Shown here: positions 53,640-64,000 of the stretch, piece after piece
Layout: each line of letters opens with the position of its first letter
Position numbering within the stretch: the first letter of the stretch is position 1
Source: Panicum virgatum
Lineage: Eukaryota > Streptophyta > Magnoliopsida > Poales > Poaceae
Length of the DNA stretch: 64,000 bases
Reading direction: 5' to 3'
Assembly (NCBI RefSeq): GCF_016808335.1
Contig: NC_053149.1
Coordinates: forward strand, 35,604,118 to 35,668,117
Position numbers and translations under genes: made by a program
Notes under the pieces: generated by a model
The model's database searches: none
What the model was told of the DNA's origin: nothing
The model's input: only the letters and a program-made list of their open reading frames with translations

Positions 53640-54803
53640 CTACTCACTTCGGAGTCGGATTCTCATACCCACATGACTTGAGTTGGCAGGGTGTTGAACC
53701 TCATGCTCAATTTGTTCTCCTAACAAGGTCTGGACCTTTACCACTCTTTTGGTAGGCTGCATCACAAGTTTGTATCGAGCTGACCAATTTTGACCCAGAA
53801 TAATGTCGATCCCTGTCGACTCCATCACAATAAGGTCCTCAGGGAAGGTTGCCTCGCCTATCCTTATGCTGACTCGAGGACATATGTAACTGGAGATCTG
53901 TTCTTTTTCTGATGATTTGACGGCCATTCTCTTCCTCATGGGGAGCTTCAATATCTCGTGCTTAGCAGCAAACTGCGTGCTGATGAATGAATGTGTAGCA
54001 CGAGGGTCTATCAACACTGAGGCTGGGAAAGAGTTGACCAGAAGCATGCTAAGAATGACTGGACTATTATCCTGGATGGTTTTTGCTGACACATGGTGAA
54101 CTCTACCCTGGAGGTACTCTTTTGGCCCCTTCTTGGATTGCTCATGCTTTGTAAGATCACTGCACACTGGTATCACTTGCTGCTGATCCTGATCATTCTG
54201 GGTATCTTGCTTGGAGTAGTTCCCGGAAATAAGGCCGGTCTCGTCACCACTGGTACGTGGGATTGGTGAAGGGTCCTGGACTGGTGATACTGATGGCAGT
54301 TGATTCTGAGGACAACTTTTGGCATAATGACCTTTTTGTCCGCATTTGTAGCACTTGCGGTGGAGGTGAATGACGCTACTTGGTTGACCTCCCTGTGAAC
54401 TTAACATCACATCTTGCATTACTTCTGCTGCTTGCTCTTTGGACTCCTTGCGACTGCATGGCTGAATCACCTTCATAGTGATAGTCAACCCATCAACATA
54501 ATCATAGAGTGCTTGGTTCTTGACATGTGTATCTCTAGAGCACTCAGAATCCTTTCTCTTCTGGATGGTCTGTAGCTCGTCGACCGATGGACAGTCAAGG
54601 AAAAGGGAATCCTCTGTTAGCTGCTCTTGATGAGACCTCTTCCTCTTTGTACTGGAGAACAACCTCTGGTTCCTCCTAGTTGCGGCTTCATCTTCAGTCG
54701 CACGAACTTGACGACAAGAAACGCCATAGAATTGGCAACACGGGCAAGTTTTCTCACCATCACCCATTGCACTGTCTCCAAGGTCTTTTTGTTCTGCCGA
54801 CAT
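53640..54803 (-). CDS. B2 gag-protease protein (387 codons)
   Basis: One continuous frame: unusual N-terminus with CPCCQFYGVSCRQV, basic STKRKRSHQEQ, YDYVDGLTITMKVIQ, zinc knuckle CYKCGQKGHYAKSCP (about residues 150-164), a long polar linker, then an aspartic-protease-like domain VLIDPRATHSFIS and LIVMESTGIDIILGQNW. The catalytic DTG reads DPR, so the protease should be inactive. The start ATG (54803) follows a pyrimidine tract and CATCTCAG. The protein ends before any reverse transcriptase. The gag part matches B1; the protease part is from a different line of descent. Confidence 0.8.
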   Translation of the reverse strand: MSAEQKDLGDSAMGDGEKTCPCCQFYGVSCRQVRATEDEAATRRNQRLFSSTKRKRSHQEQLTEDSLFLDCPSVDELQTIQKRKDSECSRDTHVKNQALYDYVDGLTITMKVIQPCSRKESKEQAAEVMQDVMLSSQGGQPSSVIHLHRKCYKCGQKGHYAKSCPQNQLPSVSPVQDPSPIPRTSGDETGLISGNYSKQDTQNDQDQQQVIPVCSDLTKHEQSKKGPKEYLQGRVHHVSAKTIQDNSPVILSMLLVNSFPASVLIDPRATHSFISTQFAAKHEILKLPMRKRMAVKSSEKEQISSYICPRVSIRIGEATFPEDLIVMESTGIDIILGQNWSARYKLVMQPTKRVVKVQTLLGEQIEHEVQHPANSSHVGMRIRLRSE

Positions 54804-55617
54804 CTGAGATGGGATAAAAGGAAATACATATTGGTAAGGTCAAGGAAGAGAGAAAAACTCCATTATTTAAGGTTCTATCCTATTTAGACAACACTGCACA
54901 GGCATTACTGCTGATAACTCCAGATAGGTGTTACATAAATCCGGGAACAGCGAACTAGAGCATAACTCTTCTGTTTTGTCTGAGAGATTTTCAACTTCTC
55001 TTGTACTATCTGTAGGCCGGGGTGTCACATCCCTACCCCCTTACAGAAACCAACGTCCTCGTTGGTGACGTCCTTGCCAGTGAATCCCTGGATATCATAT
55101 CCTCTTCGTATTATCCTTCTTCTCAACAAACAAGACCGGGGAAACTCAAGGCATGATAAGGTAGAGAGGATAGAGTGGATTGTTTTACCCCCAACGATCT
55201 AACTCATTTTATTAATTAATTAACTTTAGCTTAAGACTAATTTTTATTAAACAACTTTAAACTACTAAGCTATGCAATCATTCAAAAATCCAAATCGAAC
55301 ATGTAGCATAATAACAAGCAGACAAAAGTTCACACTTTAGTCGAGTTTAGCACACGACTCGACTAACACAACGTGTCGCAGAACGTGCTATCGTATTATT
55401 ATAAAGGGGTCATTTAGCTTACACTTAGGATGGTCAGACGATTTTCTTCAGGCCAGAATCTACGGAAACTAATAGAGAGAAATCAAGGCAAGACGAGTAA
55501 AAGTCTTAGAATTTCAAGGAATATAATAGCAAAATAGTTTTAGCAGACAAGGCTTAGAGAGAAAAGGACCTAAAACTCGACCAGTTCTATCTAGGCTTTC
55601 GTCCTACAGTCGATACG
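54804..55617 (-). other. B2 leader with embedded foreign polypurine tract and LTR start
   Basis: On the minus strand, GTAAGGGGGTAGGGA (55043-55030) runs into TGTGACACCCCGGCC (from 55029), preceded by CAACGAGGACGTTGG. This is a complete 3'-junction signature of another LTR element inside the leader; B1 has the same. Confidence 0.6.
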
Positions 55618-55629
55618 GCACTGATACCA
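55618..55629 (-). promoter_or_regulatory. Primer binding site of B2, one mismatch
   Basis: TGGTATCAGTGC on the minus strand next to the 5' LTR, versus TGGTATCAGAGC in B1. Confidence 0.8.
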
Positions 55630-55632
55630 CTC

Positions 55633-58474
55633 TGTAACACCCGGTTTATAAAAGGACATAAACCGAGCAATCATATACATGCCAGGATCAAGTCACACGT
55701 ATATACAACAGAATGAATAGTATATCATAGCACATATCACATAAAAAGATATAATAAAGCGAATACGAATGTTATTTATTACATTAATGACAAAAATGTC
55801 TGATACAGCGGAAGCGAAGTACAAATACGAATAAAACTCTCCGAAGCTGAACAGGGCGCCACAGGGACGTCGACTGGGAGACGGAACGCCTAGAAGTCCT
55901 CGTAGTCCTGGTAGCGCTGAGCGAACTCCCTCGCGTCGGCAGGAGCTGAGCAGCAGTAGAGTATCCCCAAGAGGAAAAAGAGTAGAGTAGGCAAGAGTGA
56001 GTACACAACTTGTACTCAACAAGTATAACACAAACTATGAGGCTCTAAGGTTGGCTGACTCAACTGCATTAGCTTTTAAGTCTTGGCAAAATTTTATTAA
56101 AGCTATTTACTACAAGTTGATGAATTACAATGAACCCAGTTACATAGTAATTAATCAAGATTAATCATGTTACTACTGAGAACCAAACCGAAACCACCAA
56201 GGTAACCCCGAGAGGCACAACCCTCGTCGGAAGGAGATAACCCCACTAATCAAAAGGAGGATCTAGGCCGCTCATGACCGTGAGCACGGCTAGTATACCA
56301 GTTTTACACTCTGCAGAGGTTGCACATCTTTACCCACAAGTCGTGGGCTACGCTAGTTGTTCATCACACTTCCTTAGGTGAGATGGCTAGCAAGCACACT
56401 ACGAGGCCTTTACAAAGAATCTCGTTGGTAAGGAATAACCGCGAGGGTTGGATCGGCGACTATGGAGCAGATCTAGTGGGTGTCAAGAATACCACAGACG
56501 AGGCCACTCAGTACGAGGGACATAGAAGCTTACCACCCTTGCCCCGCAGGTAAGTTATTCCAAACCAAAAAGACCTAATTATTACGCCAAGACCGTCCCA
56601 TTCCAGTCTTGTGGTAGCGCTGTTGTCCCAGGTTGTCGCTCTATGAACCGGTCCTTATGGAGAGTGGCCAACCCAGCAGTAAGCACCGTGCTGGCCCCCT
56701 AAACCATGTTTCTAACAAAATATATTTTAACGAGAAGTGATGCCACTCAAGCCAACACAGAGGGCCACTCTCAGAATTAAGTTGCATAAACCATTAATCA
56801 AATTAATTAAAAAGGACCAAGTGTGTTATAGCGCAGCACCGAGCACAACTAACCAAAATGCAACCCAAGGGATATATATGAAGGATATAAAGTGGCTAGG
56901 AAAGTCCTTATAGGCATACGGTATTAAAATGCAGTATGAAAATGTATTTAAAAGTGATATGTGTTGTTCATGTTATACTTGCCTTCCTCGTACAGCTCCT
57001 GCTGCTGCTCAAACTGGTCGGAAGACGGCTGCTCCGGGTACTGGTACTGGGGCTCCTCCGGTAGCTCGACGTCTACTCACGAACACATGGCCAAAAACAA
57101 GGCAACAACATAAACATACATGCAAACAAAGGCTAACACTAAGAAACAGTACAACAATACATAAAAACAGCAACTAAAACTAAGCTAGAACTGTTCTACA
57201 CGTTACAACGATCGCGTGGACATAAAGAACGCCTAAACCTGAATTAAAATGCAAAATCTAGGCCTAAAACAAGTTCCAGGGGCTTTTCTGTAAGAAAAAC
57301 TAAGTTTCTGGGGGTTTTCTGCAAAAACCGAGGGCCTAAACGTAAATAAACCATAGCTGCAGGGGTTAGCGCGCAAAACTGCCAAGGGTGGACGGCGGGT
57401 TCAAATAGGGAAAAGCTCAGGGGGCTGTGTGTAAAAAAAAGGATCAAACTGGAATTATTTTTGAACTAACCAGGACGGCGGGTTGATTTCAAAGAAAAGG
57501 AGGGGCTCTTTAGCAAAATCACCAGGCCGAAGGCGTAAGTTTAGATCTCGGCCGCTGGATTTGGATTTGGCGGGTCAGATCTAATCGTACTACGATCTAA
57601 TCTGGGCCCTAGGTTTCAGATCGGGCGGCTACAGGTATTTGGGGGCACGGGCGGCGGCGGGACTCGCCGAAAACAGGGTTAAACAAGCCGTGGTTTGTCC
57701 GTGCAGCACGAGTGCGCCGTGTGTGGTCCACTGGGGTACCTAGGGAGGCGGTGCGGGGCTGGGAGCATGGCCCTCGACGGCGAAGGCGGCTCTGGGCGCC
57801 GGGAACTCGCTGGAGTGCGGTGTTCTGGTTCCCAAGGTGGCCTACAACTTCGAAGATCTAGCGCACCAGAAACGTGAAGGCCTAGAGATGCTTACCGAGG
57901 CTTGGTCTGGGTGGGGCGTGACGCAGGTGGCGCCGGCGGCGAGAACTGGCGACGGCGCTAGGCGGAGCTCGTGGTCCGGACGGTGGGGCGCTCCTCCGGT
58001 CTCCGAAGTCCCACGGATCGACGCGGTGTGTTACTGCGGCGGTGGTGTCGGGTGGAATTCGGGCGCGTGCGGGTGGGAAGAGAGGAACGGGCAACGCGGG
58101 AGTGGGCCGGCGATGGAGTTGGCCTGCAAAGGAAAAAGAGGAACGGGCCGAGAGAGACCGCGGGCTGGGCTCAGGCTAGACTGGGTTTGGGTCTTCCTTT
58201 TCTATTTCTAGTTTTCTCTCTTCTTTTTCTTTTCCAAACTTCTCACTACCTATTTGAATTCAAATTTGAATTTGAATTCAACTCTAGCACTCAAAGAAAT
58301 AAAACAATGCTCCAGCATGAATGCACAAACATGTTAGCACTAAAATAAATTTTAATTACTTTATGAAGCAAAAATAAATTATAAATGCAGGGCTAAGCAA
58401 ATTAAATCCTAGAAATTTAAATAAAGCCAATTAAATTTATTATTAAATAGGAAAATTTAAATTAGGGTGGTACA
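55633..58474 (-). repeat. 5' LTR of B2 (2,842 bp)
   Basis: Same boundaries as the left LTR except the outer end reads GGTGGTACA in place of GGTGTTACA. Carries an extra ~18 bp in the TTTGAATTCAAA region near 58250-58280 and lacks ~50 bp near 57678. Confidence 0.88.
55890..57072 (-). other. LTR-embedded exon pair (B2 right LTR), frame intact
   Basis: Exon 57072-56983 and exon 55945-55890 with the same GC-type donor and CTGCTCAG acceptor. The frame is open through both exons (one Gln codon reads Leu) and ends YQDYEDF then TAG. Confidence 0.5.
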
Positions 58475-58697
58475 CAAATGTATTCAATGGGATGACATGT
58501 CTTTTCTGGGATGATATCTGGCTGAATAGGGTTCGAAAGCATCATTATCCTCAACTTTATTCATTTGCAAAGACAACAGACATTTCCCTAAATGTGGCAA
58601 GAAATGCAGCAAGACCTGATGAGCTGTTTAATCTTCCTCTATCACAAGTTGCTTCTTCTCAATGGATAGAACTTGCAGAAAATTTAAATTCCCTCCC
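58475..58697 (+). pseudogene. LINE reverse transcriptase fragment, downstream part
   Basis: Continues the LINE frame across the B2 insertion: ...GMAMAN joins NVFNGMTCLFWDDIWLNRV, then SQVASSQWIELAENLN. FW.D.WL is the conserved motif near the LINE reverse-transcriptase C-terminal region. Cut at 58697 by element C (CTCCC at 58693-58697 would be its target copy). Confidence 0.8.
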
Positions 58698-59113
58698 TGT
58701 CGGTGTTTACCGCCAAGCCTGCTCAGGGATACCCTTAGCAGTAGGGTTTGTAGGTAGGGATCGACTGCTCTAGAACTCGATGGTACAAGGAACACAAAGA
58801 TTTAGACAGGTTCGGGCCGCGAGTTTGCGTAATACCCTACGTCCTGTGTGGCTTGAATTGCCTTAGGTGTTGATTATTGTTTGGAGGGGGTCCCTGCCCG
58901 CCCTTATATATCTGGGGGGACAGGCTTACATAGAAAGTCCTAGCCGAGTACAGTTGGAGTTCTACTACAACATAATCGGGTAGTTTCCTTTGTACTGCAG
59001 CTAGTTCTATGCCTATTCGGGTAGTTACAAAAGAGGTAAGGTACATCCATGAGTTATCCCTGACTCTAGAATATTCTATGTCTATAAGTAGTCCCGCTGT
59101 CCCGGGTCTGACA
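58698..59113 (-). repeat. 3' LTR of element C (416 bp)
   Basis: Plus strand TGTCGGTGTTTACCGCC ... CCCGGGTCTGACA, the inverse of the LTR of A. TATATAAGG on the minus strand near 58904. Confidence 0.85.
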
Positions 59114-59736
59114 AGCCCCCGAGCTCTTCATAGTCGAGTCCTGCAGGCGTCGAGTACTTGGCTGGGCGTCTTCGAGTACTTCAAGTAGTCAGAACATCCT
59201 TCTGGTTGCTTCTGGTCCTTCCTCAGATACGTCGAGTAGTCCTTCAAGTACTTCCATTTGCTTCGAGGCTGTGAGGTGCTCAAGCCCTGAAATCTTGATC
59301 ATATATGGTGCGCGAAGTACTCGCGCTCCATATGGAGTAGCCCCGAGCCTTAGGTTGAATCGCAGAATCAGGCTGAGGGTCACTTCAGACTATTTTCCAA
59401 AAAAATGGAAAAATAAATCTCTGACGCCTATATCCAGCAGCCCCTGAGCCTTAAATCAAAATGCCCTTTGCTGCGAGTAGCCCCCGAGCGTAGATTTGGA
59501 ATTAAAGATTTAAGTCGTGGCATCAGATTTTATCCTTCAGATTATTTGCAGGATTCGTCAGATCCGGAATCTGAAAAGACCTATTTTTCGGGTAAAATCC
59601 CAGAAAAATGATACAATTGGATCCGCCACACTGATTGCACCCAAAATAATTTCAGGAATAAAACCCGGGATGTACGGCTCTTTATTCAGTGCTCACATGA
59701 GACGTTATTGTTAGGAGAATCTGCATTATTGCAACT

Positions 59737-59949
59737 TTGACTGCGTTCGTGAATGCTGCCATGAATGCGTACGTGAAACGTGCACTGTTGATTCACGGGT
59801 TCTCCTTCAGTAAGCCTCCTTGTGACTATAAAAGGCAGGGGAGAGGCTTTTGCCAGAAGCACCAAAGTGTAGCGACCATGGCTTTTCCTTGGTGTTCTTG
59901 TTCTCGCCCTCCTGAATTTTACGTAGTTCCTTCCAACAAAAGATGCTAG
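59737..59949 (+). CDS. Small antisense frame of element C, conserved in element A
   Basis: 70 codons, same length as 45473-45685, with shared NAAMNA, LLIHGFSFSK and PWCSCSRPPE..VVPSNKRC. TATAAAAGG at about 59828 lies inside; downstream of it GCGACCATGG is a strong start context for a 23-codon leader frame (MAFPWCSCSR). It may be a promoter and not a protein gene. Confidence 0.35.
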   Translation: MTAFVNAAMNAYVKRALLIHGFSFSKPPCDYKRQGRGFCQKHQSVATMAFPWCSCSRPPEFYVVPSNKRC

Positions 59950-60636
59950 AAGAGAACTTGCGAGTGACAAGAGAAGTCTCTGCTGCCTCCTCCTGCATCC
60001 CTAGAGCTCTCATCGGATCCATGCTGGACATCATGTCCTTGCATCTTCCATGAGGCAGATTTGGGGTCGTTGGGTTGGGTCTTGTTGTGTCACATCCTTG
60101 GGGTTGCCTATTTCTGGGTGCCCAAAGAACTGACATCTCTGGCGGGGAAGCTTGATCTTGCCACAAAGTGTTCAGGGAGAAGGAGAAATTTCTTTGCAAG
60201 ATGCTACAAGAGGACTTGCGAGGTGATTACTGTAATCTGCCTCCATACTCTTGTAGCTTATCTCCCTGAATACAAATATTTTTATTCCCAAAATGAGAAT
60301 AACAAGTTTGTACTTTGTCATAGCTTCGGGCCAATCTAGCTGCAGTAGGCGTCGACTAGAAGCTCTAGGAGATCCAGGCAGCAAGCATGCAAGCCCGAGT
60401 CATTTGTAAAGTTATGTAATAAAAAGTACTCGAGTTGTAATGTCGAGTACTTATCTTTGTTTTGGAATGTAATCCCAGTTAAGAAAAAGGGTGTCGAGTA
60501 ATCAACTAGGGATGTGAGTGTTTTCTTTTCCAGAATGTAATCTCAGAACAAGGAATGTCTCTTTAAAAATTCTGTTTTCTGTGTTTTGTAACGGACTTTT
60601 GGCCTATTGGGTGTTTTTACCATGTTGCCACCGCCA

Positions 60637-60650
60637 TTATAAAATGGAGC
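60637..60650 (+). promoter_or_regulatory. TATA box of the antisense gene (element C)
   Basis: CCATTATAAAATGG at about 60635-60648, about 140 bp before the ATG at 60786 and matched upstream of the antisense ATG in element A. Confidence 0.5.
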
Positions 60651-60785
60651 GGTAACTTAGGTTTTACCCAACTGGCCGCCACTTGTTTTTACTGCTTTAG
60701 ATCTGTCTTTCTGCTCTCGAGCTCCCAGATCCAAAGTTCTTGCTTTATTTGCTCCCCACTTTCTCCCTAGGGTTTCCACTAGTAT

Positions 60786-63746
60786 ATGCGTGTGAAGCGA
60801 TCCGTAGATTTTCGGATGGCCCCCAAGAAAGTGACCAAGGGGAAGGGTGTGGCTGCAGAGCCAACCCGTGATGAGGGTTGGAACACAAGTAAGTGTTCTC
60901 AATCTGATTTAGATTCTCTGGTGTCGCAGGGTCTTTTAGTTCCCAAATCTGTTATCCAATGGCATCCTGCCTTGGGTTCAGATCATCCATATGAAAATAC
61001 GGGGGAAATCATTGCTTTCACCTCATACTTGGAACGAAGATTGGGGTTTCCTTGCTCTTCTTTCTTTTCTGGACTCCTGCGCTACTACAGGATCCAATTG
61101 CATCATCTGACCCCAAATTCCTTTGTCCATATTTCCATGTTCGTGCATTTATGCGAAGCTTTTCTGGGCATCGAGCCCCATTTTGAGCTCTTTCACTTTC
61201 TTTTTCATTTGAAACAGCAGCCCAACAGATTCATCTTAGATGTAGTAGGGGGCGCGGGTCTCCAACTTAGGCAAAGGAAGGATAGAGTGTATATCCCTTA
61301 TGACCTTAGTAATAAAGTAATCGAATGGAAACCCAAGTGGTTCCATGTCGAGAACCAGTCGAGAAGTTTTCCATCTATTACTCTCGGCCCTCCAATCCAA
61401 TGGCCCGAGTGGAATAAAAAACCAGTCGACGAGAGTCAAATCTCTGAACTACTCACGCAAATTCCCATTCTAAGGCAAAATATGTTGACTGGGGAAACAG
61501 TCATGTTTGACTGGATGAAGCGAAGAATTCAGCCATTGCAGGCTCGGGAATCGCTTGGATTCCAGTATCAAGGAACAACTGATCCGTCAAGATACTCGAA
61601 GGAAGAGATCTCGGATGATATAGTTTTTAGTCGAATACAACGACTTCTGAAGAATGTAAATAAAATCCCAGTTGTTCTTGGTACATTTTCTGCTGCGAAT
61701 CCACCGAAGCAGGTACTTGATAAGAGTAGTCGATTCATAGCAATCGAGTACTTTACCATAGTGTAAATCTGATAGGATTTGCTTTTTGTAGGAGGACGTG
61801 GATTGCTTTAAGAGTAGTCCTTCGTTACCAGGCATTTATTCGCCCTTTTGTTCTTCTAATTTCCTCGATTTGTTAATCAAATCTTAGTATGCTCATATGA
61901 GGTTTCATATAAACAATACTGATATCCAGACTTGGTTGTGCAGATGAGGCAGCGTCTGGGGAAAGGAGTGATGGGGAGCACAGCCCCACTCCAAGTGCTG
62001 ATGCCCAGACCGAGCGCCCAAGGAGTACTCGGTCAACGGCGAGGAAGCGTAGCAACTCCTCCCATACCACTAGCGACAGGTAAGTAGCTAGTTATTTTGC
62101 AATCGAGTACTTTCTAGTTGTCCATTTGCAAGTTTTGATTTGTGTTTTTGCTTTTCCCAGTCCGGTGGCTAAGATGCCACGGACCTCACCATCTGGGGAT
62201 GATACTGCGGTGGGACAATCTGTCCCCTCCACCACAGTGGACCCATCAAGTGGGATCGGGGCTACTCATTCAGCGAGTAGTTCCGATATAAATAAGACCG
62301 TCGATGCGGGTAAGCTGGCCATAATCGCAAAGCCTGCCCGCAAATTTGGCATCAAGGGGTTTGCCCTAATAAGAGCTCCTGCATAAGTTCTTTAGAACTT
62401 ATATGTGTAGGATCTGTTTTGAATTTAGTAGTTTGTAACTACTTTGTTTTTGCAGAGATGCATCCTGGGAGAGGACGTGGGGGCTGAGAGCCACTCGGAT
62501 TCTCAGCCGGGGTTGGAGAAGCCCCCGAGTACTCCTGAGATGAGTACTCATGATGCAGAGGTAATGGCCAATAGTATGCTTCTGGATTCTCCATTGCCCA
62601 ATCCTGAGAGGGCCAATGAGGAGATCCCGGAGGATGGTGGAAACAGCAAGCTTACAGGAGAAGGAGAAGGAGAAGGCGAGAAGCTTCCTGAGGGAGGCGA
62701 TGATAAACAGCCTGCAGAGACCCCTGCAGGTAAGCTTGTAGTGCCTTGCAGAAAGGTATCCTTCTGTATGCTCTTAGTGTGATTTAAGTAGCATGTTCTT
62801 CCTTTAGATTCCCAAGTCACGGGGAATACTGTAGGAAGGATTGAAGAAGTGCCCAAGAAGGCTGTTGTTGTGGCGAGTACTTCCCAAATCATATCGGGAA
62901 GTGACTTGCCAAGAGAGAAGGTGGAGCTAGCTTTCAAGCTGCTGGAGGTAAGTAGTCGAATGCTTCGAGTACCTTTAGAGTAGATCGAGTAGTATACTGA
63001 TCTTTTTGTTTTGCAGGAGGCACTGGGACGAAAGGGTGTCCAGTCGCCAGATGAGACAGAGCTGAATGCTCTCAAGGAGAGGGTTAAGACGCTCTCATCT
63101 GAGAAGACTGCACTTGAAGGGAAGCTGAAAAAGCTTTCCCAATCTAAGAAAGGTTAGTCTTTAGTATTTGATATGCACTCGACTAGTAGATCCGCTTGGT
63201 GTTTATAAGATTTTCTTGTTAATCGAGTACACAGCTTGTGCCAAATCTTTAAAGATTCAGGAAAGCTTAGTACTGGATTTAAAGATTCTTATATACCGAA
63301 ACACAGATGAAATAGAGAAATTTAGGAAGATCAAGGAGGACTCTGAGCGTGAGGTAGCGACGGTGCTGCAACAGCTCAAGACTTCAGAGTCTCAAGACTC
63401 GATGCAGTGTGAGCTCGTGGAGCTGAAAGAAATTAGAGATGCCGCCCTGGAGGTAGCCGAGGCCATGGATATCCCAGTTAGAGATGGAGATGAACTGCTC
63501 ACACTAGCAAGGAGGCTTCGCAAAGTTCCCGGAGCTTTTGAGAGGTTTGTTTCAACCATCACCCGCCAGTACGTGGGTCACGTACTTGGGTTGATGAAAT
63601 CTTATTGGCCAACCACTCATCTAGATGCTCTTGGATGAGGAGCCAAGGCTGATTGTACTGATGATCAGTTCCGTCAGTATTTGGCGGAAACTTCCGAGGT
63701 GGCTGGTCAGATTGTAGAAGCCTTGAGCAGAGCAGAGTCTCCTTAA
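60786..63746 (+). pseudogene. Antisense gene of element C ('putative gypsy-type transposon' protein, PF04195-like), multi-exon
   Basis: First exon from ATG 60786 (or 60816) encodes MAPKKVTKGKGVAAEP, HPYENTGEIIAFTSYLERR, PNSFVHISMFVHLCEAFLGIEPHF, WMKRRIQPLQARESLGFQYQG. A likely donor is CGAAGCAG|GTACTT near 61711. Later blocks: about 61945-62080 (Ser/Arg-rich, ends ACAG|GTAAG), 62160-62386, 62444-62735, 62808-62948, 63017-63152 and 63232-63746 (coiled coil, RNTDEIEKFRKIKEDSERE, then RKVPGAFERFVSTITRQYVG). One stop, TGA for CGA at about 63637-63639, lies before the last 36 codons. Otherwise better preserved than the copy in A. Role unknown. Confidence 0.75.
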
Positions 63747-64000
63747 GCTTTTCTTGTATTTGAGTTGGCGTGTGCCAGAAGTACTTTGAACAAATGCTGG
63801 ATGTTTGTGTAAAGTCAAGTACTTGTTAGGATTGTGGAATCCCTTAATGTGTCGAGTAGTTGTACTTGTGGGTCCTGAGTGTAGGCAGCATTGGGCTCGC
63901 TTAGTCATAATAGTAGATACGATGCATTGTATCCGTGGGTGCCTTAGGAGGCAACATATTCTCGAATCAAATCGAGTTTGTATGGTTCTGAATCATAACC
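63747..64000 (-). other. Element C internal region continuing past the window
   Basis: Matches A around 32700-32960 in the same relative orientation (CGAGTAG..., GCATTGTATCCGTGGGTGCC). No gene. Confidence 0.6.

Larger units (their letters stand above)
50688..58474 (-). mobile_element. Element B2: non-autonomous Del/Tekay-like gag-protease Gypsy element, minus strand
   Basis: Two LTRs (50688-53562 and 55633-58474), a primer site next to the right LTR, a polypurine tract next to the left LTR, and a single gag-protease frame. Perfect 5-bp target duplication CAAAT at 50683-50687 and 58475-58479. Inserted into a LINE; removing it restores the LINE frame. No reverse transcriptase or integrase. Confidence 0.9.
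58698..64000 (-). mobile_element. Element C: Tat-like Gypsy element, minus strand, continues beyond the window
   Basis: Outer LTR 58698-59113, polypurine-like AGCCCCCGAGC just inside, then the region equivalent to the 3' part of A. Because the element lies on the minus strand, its antisense gene reads plus (60786-63746). Sequence to the window end matches A near 32700-32960. The gag side and second LTR are outside the window. Confidence 0.8.

Overview
This window is repeat-rich nuclear DNA from a flowering plant, almost certainly a grass. Evidence for a grass: CACTA (En/Spm) transposons with the CACTACTAGAAAA terminus, very long-LTR Del/Tekay-like Gypsy elements with an initiator-Met tRNA primer site, Tat/RIRE2-Grande-like Gypsy elements with an antisense gene, a tRNA-derived SINE, and GC-rich leaders. 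I see no intact host gene and no rRNA or tRNA gene. The only host-like coding sequence is two fragments, one of a small heat-shock protein and one of a bZIP factor.

Layout. 1-5551 is the right part of a minus-oriented CACTA element with a broken TNP2 transposase gene. 5552-6076 holds the heat-shock-protein fragment. 6077-20834 is a second CACTA element of the same family, complete from terminus to terminus. It carries a TNP2 gene and a second gene (Transposase_24-like region plus Ulp1/C48 protease), both on the minus strand. It was itself hit by a 3.8-kb solo LTR (11911-15734) flanked by ATCAC. The bZIP fragment follows (20847-21177), then another solo LTR (21285-24704, flanked by ACTGA), a SINE with a 16-bp target duplication (25305-25425), and a decayed Copia pol fragment (about 26440-27850).

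28871-46696 is a non-autonomous Tat-like Gypsy element (A) with broken gag, no pol, a block of ~122-bp tandem repeats and a long antisense gene. A Del/Tekay-like gag-protease element (B1, 36512-45314) sits inside it. Next come a related LTR (46785-47211), a remnant of a different CACTA family with a Ulp1 protease (47212-49117), and a LINE reverse-transcriptase remnant (about 49740-50687, resuming at 58475). The LINE is split by a second gag-protease element on the minus strand (B2, 50688-58474, flanked by CAAAT) and interrupted again by element C (58698 to the window end), a minus-oriented relative of A.

The most unusual signal is inside the long LTRs. Every long LTR in the window, from two different families, carries a short acidic or Gln/Glu-rich exon ending in GAAG|GCAAG, a GC-type 5' splice site. 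It is followed 0.9-1.04 kb downstream by an acceptor and a terminal exon that joins in frame and ends in an acidic tail. Also notable: the B elements are mosaics, the antisense gene of A and C is preserved with its own TATA boxes, and many disabling stops are C-to-T changes in CG or CAG contexts, as expected from decay of methylated DNA. Coordinates of termini and target duplications were read directly. Family names come from protein motifs recognised by eye, without database searches.
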